In this document: positions 47,960 to 60,400 of the stretch, in pieces | How positions within the stretch are numbered: the first letter of the stretch is position 1 | Layout: each line of letters starts with the position of its first letter | The notes under the pieces: generated by a model | The model's input: the letters and a program-made list of their open reading frames with translations, nothing else | The model's database searches: none | Told to the model about the DNA's origin: nothing | Program-made: the position numbers and the translations under genes | Assembly: GCA_022925895.1 (NCBI GenBank) | Contig: JAKSYS010000055.1 | Coordinates: forward strand, 1 to 64,000 | Direction: 5' to 3' | Origin: Fragilaria crotonensis | Lineage: Eukaryota > Bacillariophyta > Fragilariophyceae > Fragilariales > Fragilariaceae | DNA length: 64,000 nucleotides

Positions 47960-49449
47960 TCACCTATGGATCTTTGTTCGTTTTGCCTGGGGCTTCGTAC
48001 AGTCTGACGTCGCTAGATAGGAACCATACCATTCCTCGTCCGCGGTTGCCTCGCCTTTACCCTCGATGCGGTCGACCTGACCCACGGGCGACTCTTGCAG
48101 CTCCATCAGCTTGGCCTCGGTGAACTCGATCTGACTCTGGGTCAGATGCTCGACCTTCTCCCTAACTTGGTTGTCGACCTTCGGACTGAAGGTTATCTTC
48201 ACATTGTCCTTCTCGCTGACCCGGATGGTTTCCATGATCAGCTCGTCGATAAAGGTGGTCAGCTTCTTGTGATTATAGAACTTCTGTAAGACATCCAGGT
48301 TCAGACAGCCTTCATCCCAGACCTTTTCCTGGACGGTCTTGTAGGTGTTGACGATCATCCGCTCGGTGATCAGCGGTCGCTCGAGGAAAGCATTCTTGAA
48401 GGAGGAATCCTTCCCCTCGTACAAAAAGTCCTGCCACTTATCGTGGATCAGGTTGGATATGTTTTTGTGAATTCCAATGCCTCCCGAGTTTCCCACGTTG
48501 CCCACATAGAGGGCATTCGACTCGTCGTCATCGCTGCTGGCACAGTACTTGTTGAATTCCAGGTTGCTGATCTCAATTCTGTTCGCAAGCACTTCGCCGA
48601 CTCGGATGTGGAGGAAGGGCAGATCAAGCATCTCCTCCATATCGAACTGGAAGTTGTGGGTGCGGATCTTCGCGGTGTCGAGGTGGGGCAGGATGATGTC
48701 GAATCCCTTGTTGAAGTACTTGACCAGCCGGTCGTTGTGGCAGCGGTCCTCAAATTCTTGACGGGAACGACGGCAAGGTTCTCGTAGCAGAACTTACACA
48801 GCTCGGAGAACAGGACCTCGTTCTGGTAAAAGGCCACGGCAGTGCAGGGGAGATCCACCTGCACGAACAGGTCGTGCAGGGACTCGTAGCCAGTGCTGAT
48901 CAGCTGGATTGGGATCGACATCGAGGGAATGTTGAGCGTGAAGACGTTCCGGAAGCGCGCGACCGAGAATGCGCTCAAATCGAAAAACTCATACTGGTTG
49001 ATCCTAAAGTTGGGATCAGTCAACTTCTTCTCCGCCTCGAGCTCCTTCAGAGTGTGGTTCTTCTCCGACATATGCGTGTAAATGTCCTTGACGAACTTCT
49101 CAATGTTGCTCTTGGCAAAGTCAGCCGCTTCCTTAGCCTCTAGCTTCTTTTCGATGATGACGAAGATGTCAATGTCCTTCGGACTTCGCTCCAACAGGTG
49201 GTCGATCACTGCGCCGCCGCTGATGGCCAAATTCGTCAAGTCGATCTCTTTCAAGAGTGGGTAGGAGGCGAAGAACTTGTTGGCAAAATCCTCCGACTGA
49301 GTCCAAGGTACCCGGCTGGTGAAGCGGCTGCCCTGCACGAGCGTGGGGGCCTTGTAGTCCCAGATCCTTACAGGGGCGATGTCCTGGAGCTTGAACAGCT
49401 TGGTCGACTTGGCGGCGACGGAGACGTACTCGGAAAATTCGGTGGCCAT
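47960..49449 (-). CDS. nucleotidyltransferase-like protein of foreign (possibly giant-virus) aspect
   Basis: About 490 residues starting at ATG 49449 (MATEFSEYVSVAAKSTKLFK). The key motif is AISGGAVIDHLL...SPKDIDIFV: a Gly-Gly followed after about a dozen residues by Asp-x-Asp, as in polymerase-beta-fold nucleotidyltransferases (compare the CCA-adding enzyme GG...DxD core). The rest (PFLHIRVGEVLANRIEISNLEF, FIDELIMETIRVSEKDNV) is unrecognised, so no reaction is assigned. Codon use is strongly GC-ending (GCC, CTC, ATC, AAG), unlike the AT-leaning neighbours such as TFIIE-alpha, which suggests lateral gain from a virus or bacterium. It reads as one protein with about one break. The partial 3' copy at 47685-47885 shows the locus was duplicated after arrival. 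Confidence 0.55.
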
Positions 49450-51595
49450 GGCTTTGTTTCAATTGTAGACTTGAAAAGGGGGCGATGTGTTTTTTGTACT
49501 TCTTAAGAAATATTTGAGTAAGGTTTCGACGCGGTTAATTGTGACCGCAGACCCCGACACATTGGGCGGACGACTCGAGAACGACATAGTCCCTGGCTGT
49601 CGTGCGAGCGAACGACTTGACGAGGACGCGTTTTTGTATCAGGCATCATTCATCACGATCCGAAAACGAGGCATTTCTGGTGATATAATTATACTGAATC
49701 ATTGGAATCGCGGGATAATGCATCGCCATTCGTGCCGGCGACCGGTTGGCAGTGAAGTACAATATGAGGGTGTGGATTTTACAGTTATCACTTGACACTA
49801 CGGGCGTACTACTGGTAGCACGCGGTGCCTCTTTTCCAGGTGCACACAGTACTTGTACTGTACTGCTATAGGAAGAGACAATGTTATGAGAATATGCCAA
49901 CTGCCAACCCATCCAGTAGGGACGGTAGCATTAGGAGTGCCTACCGTACGCCGTACGGTCCCGAGCAAGTCGGCTCGATTTTCTTGTCAGTCCGTCAACA
50001 GCGAAAATGGCTACTTTCGGGAGTTTTGCAAACTATTATTTGGGTTAAATTTGGGAAATAGTACTACTACATGTTTCTTGTTTTTACTGTGGCAGACAGT
50101 TACTCTTTTCCTTTGAAAATGAACTTAATAAGTTGACAGACTCTCCATCAAGGTTATGTATTCTTGTTTGCATTTTCAACTTGAGTTCAAGCACGAGGAC
50201 GACTGTTAATGGTGCCCCCAAATATGGATCGATATTCTTGAAGTGGATTCTACTCTTTTCCTGGGTGGGGCTCAAACTTTGTTTGACAAATGATTGAAGT
50301 ACACTCCTCTGAGAGTTAACAATATCCAATCTCATCTTCATTCCTTGCTTCTCCTTAGGTGGTGGTCTTGAATGAGACAGCAGGATCTCTTCTCTTTTGC
50401 ATGATCTGAGCATTGGCACTTGCTTCTGGTTGTAGTATATATGGTGACCTACTAGTAAGGTTCTTCTCTGCTGTCTCGTGTGTTCCAGTGAATGAGACAT
50501 ACGTTCTCCTCTCATAGCTAGTACTAGTAGCTAGAACAAAAACCGCTTTTATTCCTCTGCCTACAACAACAGCCACATGTTGTTGTTTGCTTGTGACGAA
50601 TTTGGCATGCAAAGCAAAAACATCAGTACACTTTGGAGCTGTGAAGTATTTATTATTATTTGATGCCGCCCTCTTGTGCTTGTGGTTAGGAGCGAGTGCT
50701 GTGGCATCATCATTGTCACCACTAGGGAAGTTTGTACTCAGCTAATGGACCACAACCTTCAGAAAATAAAAATCCAGTCATTTATCATGATCATTACTTT
50801 GACCGTCAATACGTGACAATTTACCACGGCGTTGTTGCACGAGGGAAAAGTGCCACATGAGCATTATATTTGGGAGTTTGGCAAACACAAATTTTGGGGG
50901 AAATTCCGATATTAAAAACCGATAATAGGGATCCATTTGGTTGACATGAACTGAATGGATCTGAGTGAGAATGCAAAGTTGACAAGAACATTGTGAAGTT
51001 CCAGCCACACCCATTCTTACATGGTCCAATCAATCTCTAATAAGAAATGCCTGTTCAAGTCATGAGGTCCTCTGATTGGTGCTACACCATTTGAATCATT
51101 CTGTCATGACCAAGCAATGATGTGCTTCATCTTGCAATGTAAAGGGAGGAAGGTTGACAACATGCTCGATGTGATTAACCTTTAACCTTGACATAGAATG
51201 AACCGTTTGGTGCTGTAGAACCTGGTCTAACTTTGTAACCGCAGGACAGTTAAACAGCCGCTGGCGTCGAGAAAATTTGGTGCCTATTAGTACAGTACCG
51301 GTACTCCCTCGTGCGTTGAAAGACAGAAGTCGTGGAACGACTACAAGTACTACGGTAGTCGTACTGTTAACTGTAGGATGGTTCCAGTCCAATAATACAG
51401 TAGACAATTCCTGTCAACTGGAACTGTCGTACAGTACGAATTCTTCGTTGCCGATGTGTCGCGTTCCAAGTCAGCAATGCAACTTTGCAACTACATACTG
51501 AAGAGGTGACAACAACGAAAGAAGCCCGACACGAACCGAATACCAATTTGACCTGCAAACGAAACCCGAAGTTTGCTGTTGTCATCATTGAAGCA
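49450..51595. other. 2.1-kb intergenic region, no gene supported
   Basis: Several short frames (largest about 143 aa, minus strand, 50084-50515) without recognisable domains. GTAC-rich clusters at 49845-49870, 49945-49965 and 51285-51375. Two similar words, GGGAGTTTTGCAAAC (near 50021) and GGGAGTTTGGCAAAC (near 50873), hint at an old direct repeat. Confidence 0.5.
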
Positions 51596-52861
51596 ATGCG
51601 CCAAAAACAGCATCAGGAACAACACCAACAGCAAATGGATCCAATCATTGCTGCAGCATCATTATCAGATACAGACTCGGATGAAGGTGAGTCTGAAACA
51701 GTAAACTATGAGAGCAGTCGTGGAACTACGCAATTCGTAGTTTGGCAAGTGACAAGTTGAACCGCTCTACTTGTACACTATGCATGCGCATTATCGTGTC
51801 ATGTAATACATCATACACCATCCATCTACAGACGAACGTGTAATTAGATTGCAATGATGAACAGATCAGCTCACGCCATTACCTCCTTCTCATCACACAG
51901 GTCCTGAAATAGAGACAAACGACAGACACAATGCACGAACAAAGAAATCATCCATGTCAATGAAGTCAAGAAGACTGATGCTCGTCCCTTGGTTGGGTTG
52001 TCTTGTATGGCCATTCATCGTTACTGTCCCATTGGTGCTGACAGTATTCCCTGGACATGGATATGGTTTGACATACGAAGAACTCTTTCCAAAGTCTTGG
52101 TACCACTATGATGGTCAAAACCCGAAGCCACTCGGCTTGTGCCTGGGCATATTCGCTGTCGCGGTTGGTCAAGTCTTTGTCTTGCTCTATTTTTATCTAC
52201 ACAGATATGCATTTCTCGGATCAATCACGTCTATTCAAACCAAGGGTGCACCACAGTATGAATGGTCAGAAGGCCTCCTGACCCATCTCGCTCAACCGGA
52301 AGGATTCGTACTATTGGGACTCTACCTTTCCGTCACTTGGATGTTTCATCTCATGCCACGTTCCTACTACTCCTTTCAAGGTACAATTCAATGGCCAGAA
52401 ACAATCGCATGCTTGATCATTCAAGATGGTTTACAATTTGGCATGCACCGTCTCGAACACATTGTTTCTCCCTGGTTCTATCGAATGTCACACAAACCAC
52501 ATCACAAATTCACCAATCCACGTCTCTTTGACGCATTCAATGGGTCCATGACAGATACCATTTGCATGATCTTGATTCCACTCTACTGCACTGCCATGAT
52601 TGTTCGGACCGCCAATGTTTGGACCTACATGGCCTTTGGTAGTCTCTATGCCAATTGGTTGACCATGATCCATTCCGAATATGCCTTTCCGTGGGATCGA
52701 CTATTTCGAACATTCGACTCGGAACACCCGGAGACCATCACGTGCATCACAAATTCTTCAAATTCAATTATGGACATTTATTCATGTGGTTCGATCAAAT
52801 CGCTGGCACCTATAAGGATCCACAAGACTTTGCCAAGGGTGCATTCAATCCAAATGTTTGA
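51596..52861 (+). CDS. sterol desaturase / fatty-acid hydroxylase family membrane enzyme
   Basis: Di-iron membrane oxygenase of the C-5 sterol desaturase/C-4 methyl oxidase group, expected in the ER. Two exons: 51596-51686 and 51901-52861, joined across a 214-nt GT-AG intron into SDTDSDEGPEIETNDRH. Exon 1 encodes a soluble Gln/Asp/Ser-rich cytosolic tail (MRQKQHQEQHQQQMD). Four hydrophobic segments follow. Histidine boxes: HRLEH, HKPHH and DHHVHH, the last followed by FNYGHLFMWFDQIAGTYKDP. The third box reads one base out of frame; alignment places a single missing base at about 52711-52718 (CGAACATTCGACTC). Without exon 1 the alternative start is ATG 51954. Confidence 0.8.
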
Positions 52862-53116
52862 ATTTGGGGATGAGAGTGGGACGAGGTGCTTTATGTGTGC
52901 GCTTCCTGTGGTGCAATACAACTACTAGTAGATAGAATTGGTGTGTCCGTGTGGTGTGGTTAAATGAAAGTATAGTGAAACGTTACAACGTTTCAAAGAA
53001 GTCTATTCAGAGTACACTTGAATCCTTTTGTAGTCTACCATGCGTTCTTCTAGAGTTTCTGATCCCAAGGTATGCGTCTTCTAACATCATATCCTGGACT
53101 TTTTCCATTGTGTTTC
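52862..53116. other. convergent 3' intergenic region
   Basis: 255 bp between the stops of the desaturase-like (+) and TFIIE-alpha (-) genes. Nothing specific seen. Confidence 0.45.
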
Positions 53117-54570
53117 TTATCCATCTTCCCACATGACACTTTCTTCTGACAATCGGGGTGGACCGCCCTCTAAATTCAACAATTTGGCTTGTCGTGCCAT
53201 TTCCATCTTGTAATGGGCCTGGAACGCCGCCTTGCGTTCTTCATCATCCATATTCAATAAGGCTGCCATGGTATCATCCATGAGTACCACACCACCAACA
53301 TCCACGCCATGTCCGTACCGACCGCCAACACCATCGCCGTCATCATCATTATCCGCATCGTCTTGATCTCTCAATTGCACCCGTGTTCGTTTCGGCATGC
53401 CAATATTATCTTGCAAAAAGGACAATCCTGCATTCGCTGCTTGTTGCTGCTGAGCTGCTGCTACAGTACCATTCCCATTTGTTGCAGACGCTGCTGCTGC
53501 CGCCGCCGCGGCGGCCGCAGCCGCCGCTTGTTGTGCGGCAAGTTTGGCATCGGCTGCACGTTTCTGGACCAAATACAATTGAATGTGTGCGGGTAGAGCC
53601 GCACCGACACGACTGGCTGCGGCATCCATCCATTTACGTTTCCGACGTTTGTTGGTGGCCAACAATTGAGCACGAGCACCACCACCCTTTTCAACATTGA
53701 GTTGCAATTCTTGGCCCATGGCATTCTTTAAAAATATTTCCGAATCTTCCATGCGACCACCAGTGGTTGTTACAGTCGAAGTGGTGGGATTGAGTTGTGC
53801 GCGTTTCTTTGCTTTAATACCGTCCGTCCGGCCGGTACCAGCCAATCGTTTCGAACCAATGCCCAAGGAAAAGTTTTCCGATGGTAAGTTGCTAGTGAGG
53901 GGACCCTTGCCCTTGACACGGACCTTTTGGAGTAAATCATAAATGGAGGGACGCAAATGCTCGGTGGCCATCATTTTGCCACTGAGTTGTACGTGGACGC
54001 GTCTCATGTCATCGACAGCCGTTTTCAAGGCCAAGGCATTGTCGACGAGTTGGAGTGTGTAGGTTGATTTCGGTGGCGGGTCGACACTGGATTCGTAGGC
54101 AACGACACATTCCTGACAAAGGAACAAGCCGGATATGGGATCTACTTCAGTCTGTGCTTGTTCTTCCGAGTATCGACCATTGCAACGTTTTGTATTGTAT
54201 CCAGGACATAGATAAAAGGACGAACTGCGTGCTGCCAATTCGGCATGTTCCAGTTTTTGTTTTAATAAGAACAATCTCAAACGAATGGTATGGACCGCTT
54301 GATTGTAATCAATATACCAAAACTTGGTTTGCTGTGAACCCCTTGTGCCAAATCATCAACTTCTTCAAATTTCACCATGTGCTCTTCTTGCAAGAACTGC
54401 AAGACGCGACGCAATTGTCGTGGTTGCAGCGACAATCGTGGTCCCATATCATCATCCCGCAAATACTTGTCTCGTAACAACACATCAATCAAACAAATTG
54501 CTTCATCTTCGTAGAACGCCCGAGCAACCGCAGAGATCAAGGCTTCTGCCTTGACAGTCAAATCAGACAT
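53117..54570 (-). CDS. transcription initiation factor TFIIE, alpha subunit
   Basis: Recruits TFIIH to the RNA polymerase II pre-initiation complex. N-terminal winged helix (about 54550-54240: ALISAVARAFYEDEAICLID ... LRRVLQFLQEEHMVKFEEV), the family hallmark FWYIDYNQAVHTIRLRL, then a C4-type zinc ribbon (LCPGYNTKRCNGRY ... GLFLCQEC). A long low-complexity C-terminal half carries a poly-Ala/Gln tract (AAQQAAAAAAAA, ~53440-53560) and an acidic tail ending MWEDG. The frame changes near 54340 where the minus strand reads AAGGGGTT; one missing G in that run restores FWYIDYN. Divergent with SPT4. Confidence 0.9.
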
Positions 54571-55002
54571 GAAAGAGAGAGAAAGTGGGCGATGTGTATG
54601 TCCGAGTCCGTATCAACAGTCACGCAGGTGAAGACGAAGCGTGGTGCGTATCGGCTTCGGTTTTGGGAGATCCAAAGCACGACGGCGATATCCACCGTTG
54701 CTTTCGACGAAGATACATGTACCGGTAGGACAATTGATCAAGTACTGTAGTACTGTACCATAACTTGTCTTCCGATACAATATCATAGTTCACATGAGAA
54801 TACTGTACAGTACTACAGGCGTACTAGTACCTGGTACTAGTACCGTTATCTGTCACTCCGCCCTCCGATTGATCACCACCGCGACGATTGACTATCCGAT
54901 TATACTCGTTGTCGTCGACTTCCTCGGTCTTGTTACCGCAGCCTATTCTATCTCTCTCTTCATTCAATTAACAACATAAATTACTTGTAAACAAGGCAAA
55001 CA
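54571..55002. promoter_or_regulatory. shared divergent promoter of TFIIE-alpha and SPT4
   Basis: 432 bp. The central part is packed with GTAC palindromes: AGTACTGTAGTACTGTACC (~54740-54760), ACTGTACAGTACTACAGG (~54802-54819) and GTACTAGTACCTGGTACTAG (~54822-54841). Shared regulation is inferred from the head-to-head layout. Confidence 0.55.
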
Positions 55003-55534
55003 ATGGCATCCGAATATCCCGACGGAGAAGAGGAGGATGTGCCTCCAGCGATTGCTGAATTGTCGCAAGCCAGTGCTCCGACGTCGTTGCGAGGCATTCG
55101 AGCCTGCAAACGATGTGGGATCCTAAAAACGTTGGATCAATTTCTCAATGAAGGCTGTGAGAATTGTCCATTTTTGGATATTGTACGTTACTTAGTTTTT
55201 GTGTGTGTTTTATCATGGCTTTGTAATGGTCCCAACTCAACTTATATCCGTATGACTTGATCATTATCCTTGATTATCATTTTTCATTCCATTTTCTCGA
55301 CAGGCCGACAATCCCGAACGCGCCAACAGTTGTACGAGTGCCTTTTACGAAGGACAGGCTGCCATTATGGACCCACGAGAATCGTGGGCGGCCAAGTGGA
55401 TCCGTGTGGACAATTGCCTTCCCGGTGTGTATGCCATTGCCGTCACGGGACAATTCGATCGTGACATTGAAGAAGATTTGGAAAATAGAGGAATCCGATG
55501 GCGATGCAAACCTGTGGGTAGTACAGCAGAATGA
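55003..55534 (+). CDS. SPT4: transcription elongation factor SPT4
   Basis: Zinc-ribbon partner of SPT5 in the DSIF complex that binds elongating RNA polymerase II. Two exons, 55003-55182 and 55304-55534 (121-nt GT-AG intron), joining CPFLDI to ADNPERANSCTSAFYEGQ. 136 aa; the core RACKRCGILKTLDQFLNEGCENC supplies the CxxC...CxxC zinc site, followed by the family motif DPRESWAAKWIRVDNCLPGVYAIAVTG in pieces. The N-terminal ~30 residues are an acidic extension (EYPDGEEEDVPP). The frame is intact. An alternative reading into the 3' region retains no family similarity. Confidence 0.93.
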
Positions 55535-55833
55535 AAATGATGATATAATTATTATAGTAAGCATCAAATGGGAAAGGTTTTGTGTCCTCCGCTACGATCG
55601 TAAATGTCGATTCGCATTCAGAAGCAACAAAGCTGAGATCGCTGACCGTCTCATGTTCGAAGTGCATGCCTTGGACTGATTTAAAAGTGACCACGCACTT
55701 CTTTCAAACTGATCCTTCTCGGATTGAGCTACTGTAAGGGCCATCCATCCATGTAAAATGTGAAACAGAAAACACGATTTTACCAAGACTGACTCGTCTT
55801 TTGTGTGTGCGACTTGTGCGTGCTCCTGCTCAA

Positions 55834-56265
55834 TCACAGTGTGTGGGCAACGACGGCGTTGTCGCTCAGGCTGCTGTCCGAGGCGGGTGACAGCCGCTGT
55901 TTGTACCACGACTGCGCTCCAATCCTGAAGCGCAAGGTTTTATGAAATAGGTTGCAGCAGGAACGTCGTTTGTAGTCGGCTGGTCCCTCTTTATAATCAC
56001 ACTCCTGCACAAGTACTTTGCTTGCCTGTGTGGCGATTACCCAATTGTGACGAAGCTTGTCGTTATGAAACACAACGCAGCCCAAAGTTTTTATATACTC
56101 CATTCCCGCCAGGTCATACAAGTTGTTGACAAAAGAGATTGTCAACAACTCATGTATCATGCCCACACCCTTCTCTGTCTCATTGCAAACAATAGAGGCC
56201 TCCAGTGCAATTTGAAAACCTCTGCAAGCTTCCTTGGCAACTGAGCAGGTAAGAGTTTCAAGAGG
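55834..56265 (-). pseudogene. unrecognised coding remnant or terminal exon
   Basis: An open minus-strand frame of about 140 codons ending at 55834, with no ATG before 56166. The text is protein-like rather than random: CSVAKEACRGFQIALEA, GMIHELLTISFVNNLYDLAG and HNDKLRHNWVIATQASK. It is bounded upstream by a stop, so it would need a splice acceptor near 56250 or be a relic. No family recognised. Confidence 0.3.
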
Positions 56266-56989
56266 CTTTGATCTTGTTTTGTTTCAATTTCCCATTCTCA
56301 CCAGCCAGCCATCATGCCATCACATGTGAAGCCACAGGTGCCAACCCCCGTCACTCTTAACAGCCACTGGGAAGGCAAAGGTAGATATGGGGAACATCCC
56401 AGAACCTGTCTTTGCAGGCATATTATGTCCCGTGCTGCTGTCCCAACACCATTCCCAGTTGGTGCAGCACCATGATCACTGCCCAGACGGATAATACCAG
56501 GCATAGCTTGAATTTGTTCAACTTGAGGTTGCACGTCCTCTCAAATACCATTCCAAAACTCGTCAAATATGTCCAATATCTGTTACCAACAAGGCTCCCA
56601 ACAGTCAAACCAGTACTGCAATACTGTTGGGGTGTTGGGCAATAATGGCACCATACACTAGTAATTGCAAAGTTTCTTCATTATTAGGGTCATGAACTGG
56701 ATTGTCCACTGTCCAATGAGGATGGAGGACAGAGAATGCACTGAGGTTTGGTCTAGACCAAATTACCAGTACAGAATGTCAAGAACTTTTGTTATTGACC
56801 AATCGCCCCGATTTGCAATGGAGGAAATTGGTGGCGGACAAGTTGTGACAAATAAAACATGTGTGGCACTCCCTTTCCTAATTTCATGTGTGATGTATGC
56901 CTGCTGGACAATGGCCCAGTAAGCTTCTTTCATCAGTTTTAGTTGCTGCTCATATTAGCAATGTGCAGCACTTTGGTCCGACACATGCC

Positions 56990-57430
56990 CACCATGTAGA
57001 AGATTCGTTCGGAATTGCCGTCGGCATCAGAGCATGGTTCTGATGCTGGATTGATTTTGATAGTGACTGCTACATCACAAGCTGATGTGGCAGTATTTTT
57101 TCCTTCAGTAACATCCCAAGCAGTTGACACTTTTCTGCACCAACCAATGCATCACAAGGATCCGCAGCAGAATCTCAAACAGTAAATGCTTTTTCTGCAC
57201 TGACCACTGCATCACAAGCTGATGCTACTATTTCCTTCCCTCGGCAACTGCTAAGTCTGCAGCAACCACTGCATTTCAAGCTGGTCAAGCTGTACTTTCC
57301 CTTCCAATCATTAAAGCTGACTCTGCAGCAACCTCAGCGGCACAAGCCAGTTCAGCTCTTATGCTTCCTCTGATGACAGCAGCCTTTGCTGTAACAATTG
57401 CATCACAAACTGGTCCTACTCATTTGAATT
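56990..57430 (-). repeat. decayed repeat-coding sequence (CDAxVxAxxA units)
   Basis: The minus strand shows repeated segments of about 25-30 codons: PVCDAIVTAKAAVI, ELACAAEVAAESAL, NAVVAADLAVAEG, ACDAVVSAEKAFTV, PCDALVGAEK, ACDVAVTIK. They are interrupted by stops and frame changes. It looks like the remains of a gene with short tandem amino-acid repeats; function unknown. Confidence 0.4.
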
Positions 57431-60400
57431 GATGCTCTCATGGTTGGCACGGTCTGTGACTTTCCAATTTTGCTTGTGATGGGGCATCAGTATGATTCCA
57501 TGTTGAGGTGGTGATGAATAATGCAATGCAAAGCTTGAACTCTATGTCAAAGTGTTCAAAGCAAATACCACAGTACATACATGGAAAGTTGATCTATTAG
57601 TTGAACAAGATATCACTGTGAAATTGCGGGTGTCAAAACTTCTTGGAAATGATATTAGCTAGCTGCTGGTGGCTGTATCTTATCATTGCATTTTATTTAC
57701 CAACAATTGATCTGCAACAGAGGAACACACCAAGACAATGCAAGTCCTTGAATATATTGAAGAGTGTTCGTTAGATTTACCATAGGTGGCCCTAGTGATG
57801 CAATGAGGTTTTATACTGAGGAAGAATGAGGAAAAGCAACAGCAACCCAACACGACGACATAAGTGAGCAGTAAGCCTTGGAAAATTTGTTACACTGTTA
57901 CTAGAACAATCAGTTGTGGGATACATTTTGCTTTGGTTTTGCCTGTGTCAGCTATAAAACCAAACCACATCAGCCAAGCTTGTCAAATGCTGCTTCCTGG
58001 GATAAATGCACATTTTGCATCAGTAGTAGAAAGACTCTCATTGCCGCCTTTCCAAAATGCTGTGTGCATGGTTTACACATAAATGGGTGCCAACAATAAC
58101 GCAAACGTGCTTGGCAGGAACTACCGGTAGATCATCAATGTTCTCATGATTAAGTGTTGTGACCGCATTACAGGCATGGCTTTATCATTGTGTTGCCAAA
58201 TAGATGAATTTCCAAGGGGGGCAATCGTCCGCATTGTGACGTACATGACATTGGAGGAATGGCAATCATGGTCTTGGAAGCTACTACTAAGGAGTGTATT
58301 GGGTTTTCACGAGCACAGCAAAGTAGCTGTGTCCCCTTCTTCAATGCCTTGTCAAACACATAGTACTAACAGACATATAACGATACTTATGGCCATAAAA
58401 CCTTTGGGTCTTGATGCCTTGCTGGGCGGCCAGATGATGTGCAAATAGAAGAAAGACATGCAAGTGATCATTGTCTGGTTTTTGAGCCAAGAAAGGTTTG
58501 GGTTGGGAAAGAACAACTCCATAATAATCCCCATCCCTAATTGCAAGTATGGCAAGCAGAGAAAGTAAGGTACAATTTGACATTCATCAAATCATAGATA
58601 GTAGCACTGCCAAATTGCAAGGCACGATGACATTGATACTATGTAAAAACGTGGCGGTTGCAAGTCTTGCATACATACCAAAATGGTCAGTAAAACATTG
58701 TCCCAGAGCCGTGGGTAGCTGAAGTCAGTGCAGGTCAGTGAAGCTGAGCCAAACCAGCTTGTATTGTTGATGACCCTTATCGCCAGGCCTCAGCAAATGC
58801 ATGTCACTGTAACAAAGCGGTTTGGCCTGAAGTTTGCAAAATGACAGAATTGGTATGTGTGTCATCATCACCATCTTTGCTGTTGCTGTGGCCGTCATGC
58901 TCGGGGATGTCACCCCAGATACTATGGTACGTGTTTGAACCATACCAAGCAAGGATGAGGATTCTGCAAGCGGTTGTGCAGATTCATGTTACACATCCAA
59001 CACAACAGCATTGATCTGGTGGCATCCACAAAGTGAATCACCTTCTTGCATGTCTTGTACTACAAAAAGAATGCAGGAAACAATGCCCACGTCCATTTAT
59101 CCCATAGGTCCGAATGAGAGTCGGGCATTTGTTAAGCACAAGGCAGGGTGACGATGCCTAGATAAAAGAGCAAGGAAAGCGCTCTCTGTAGTTGTGCATG
59201 ATTATAGCTAATAGTGTTAAAAAGATTAATTGATTGGTTTGGGCCGATGAAGTTTCCCATTTGTTGCCAGTGACAGACTTATGGTCAACCCATTGTTTAA
59301 TTGGGACAAAGAGTTGACATTGAGGATTGCTGATTATAAGACACCTTTTCACATCTTGATACAGCTGGCTGGACAAAGTAATGTTTAAATTGATTTGACA
59401 GCAAAGTTGTTGGGTACATTCATCTTGTTGAGCACCTTAGTAAGCAGTGCCATAGTCCACTTCTGGTCAATGGAGTAAGGAAACAAGACAGGCGGTGGGC
59501 AACACAGCCTGTGGCACATGTGGAAACGGTAGAGGCGGACACTCGCATCATCAACACAAAGGATTAGCAGTACTAGATCCGGGAGTGGAAAAGTCATCAT
59601 TTTCAAAATCTCAACAGAGTGGCACAGCCCGTTGCGAGCTTGCATATCATGCATTGGCATCCTCCACAAGGCTGCGTATTGGGTAGATGATGCCACTAGC
59701 AAGTCGGTTGTCAAACTCTGCACCTGAATGAACACCTGCGGACATACATCACGAAGTGGATTTTGTAAATGTGTGCCAAGCGATTCGGTGTGCCAAAATG
59801 AGGCAGACAACGAGTGCCATGTGCCAAGGGATGCTGGGTTCAATGAAGTTCGAAGTCAAATGTTGACGATGATGACAACTGTGTCGTGTCTACAAGGATA
59901 TTGATCAACAATGCATGACTCCATGAAGAGACTTATGTCTCATGTCCTATTCGAGGCATCGCAGAGATCGGAGTTATTTCGAAGTCTTGCTTCTACTTGA
60001 ACTACTCCGTATACCACGACCGAGCGGTACTTGTATCTGGAACTCGAGTACCAAAACTATGCTGCCTCATAGTTTTGCCCGCCATTCTACCAGTATACCA
60101 AACGTCTGTACCAGGTACATCCAGTTTCGCAGTTGCGGTCCAAAGTACTATATGTTTCATATACACCGATCGACACCAGTCGCGATGTTCTGAATTCATT
60201 ATGGAGTTCGGGATTATAAACTTAGGGTTCGCATTGCATTTCGAATTGAATTCTCAAGTAGAGTCGAGTTTACAAACCACGATTCCAGTAGACAAGCGTT
60301 CTGGAGTAGGTACTTGTACAGGAGAGGCTGCGGTTATTCTTTTTCTGTCGGTCAATTTGTGCTGAGCCTGCTGCGACAGGGTGGCTGTGTCCACCCCGGT

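Noticed and set aside
50084-50515. 143-aa minus-strand protein
   Set aside because: Low-complexity basic text with no recognisable motif, in an AT-rich intergenic region.
59385-59843. 152-aa minus-strand protein
   Set aside because: No domain, no neighbouring coding signal, and the surrounding 5 kb is decayed; chance frame or relic.
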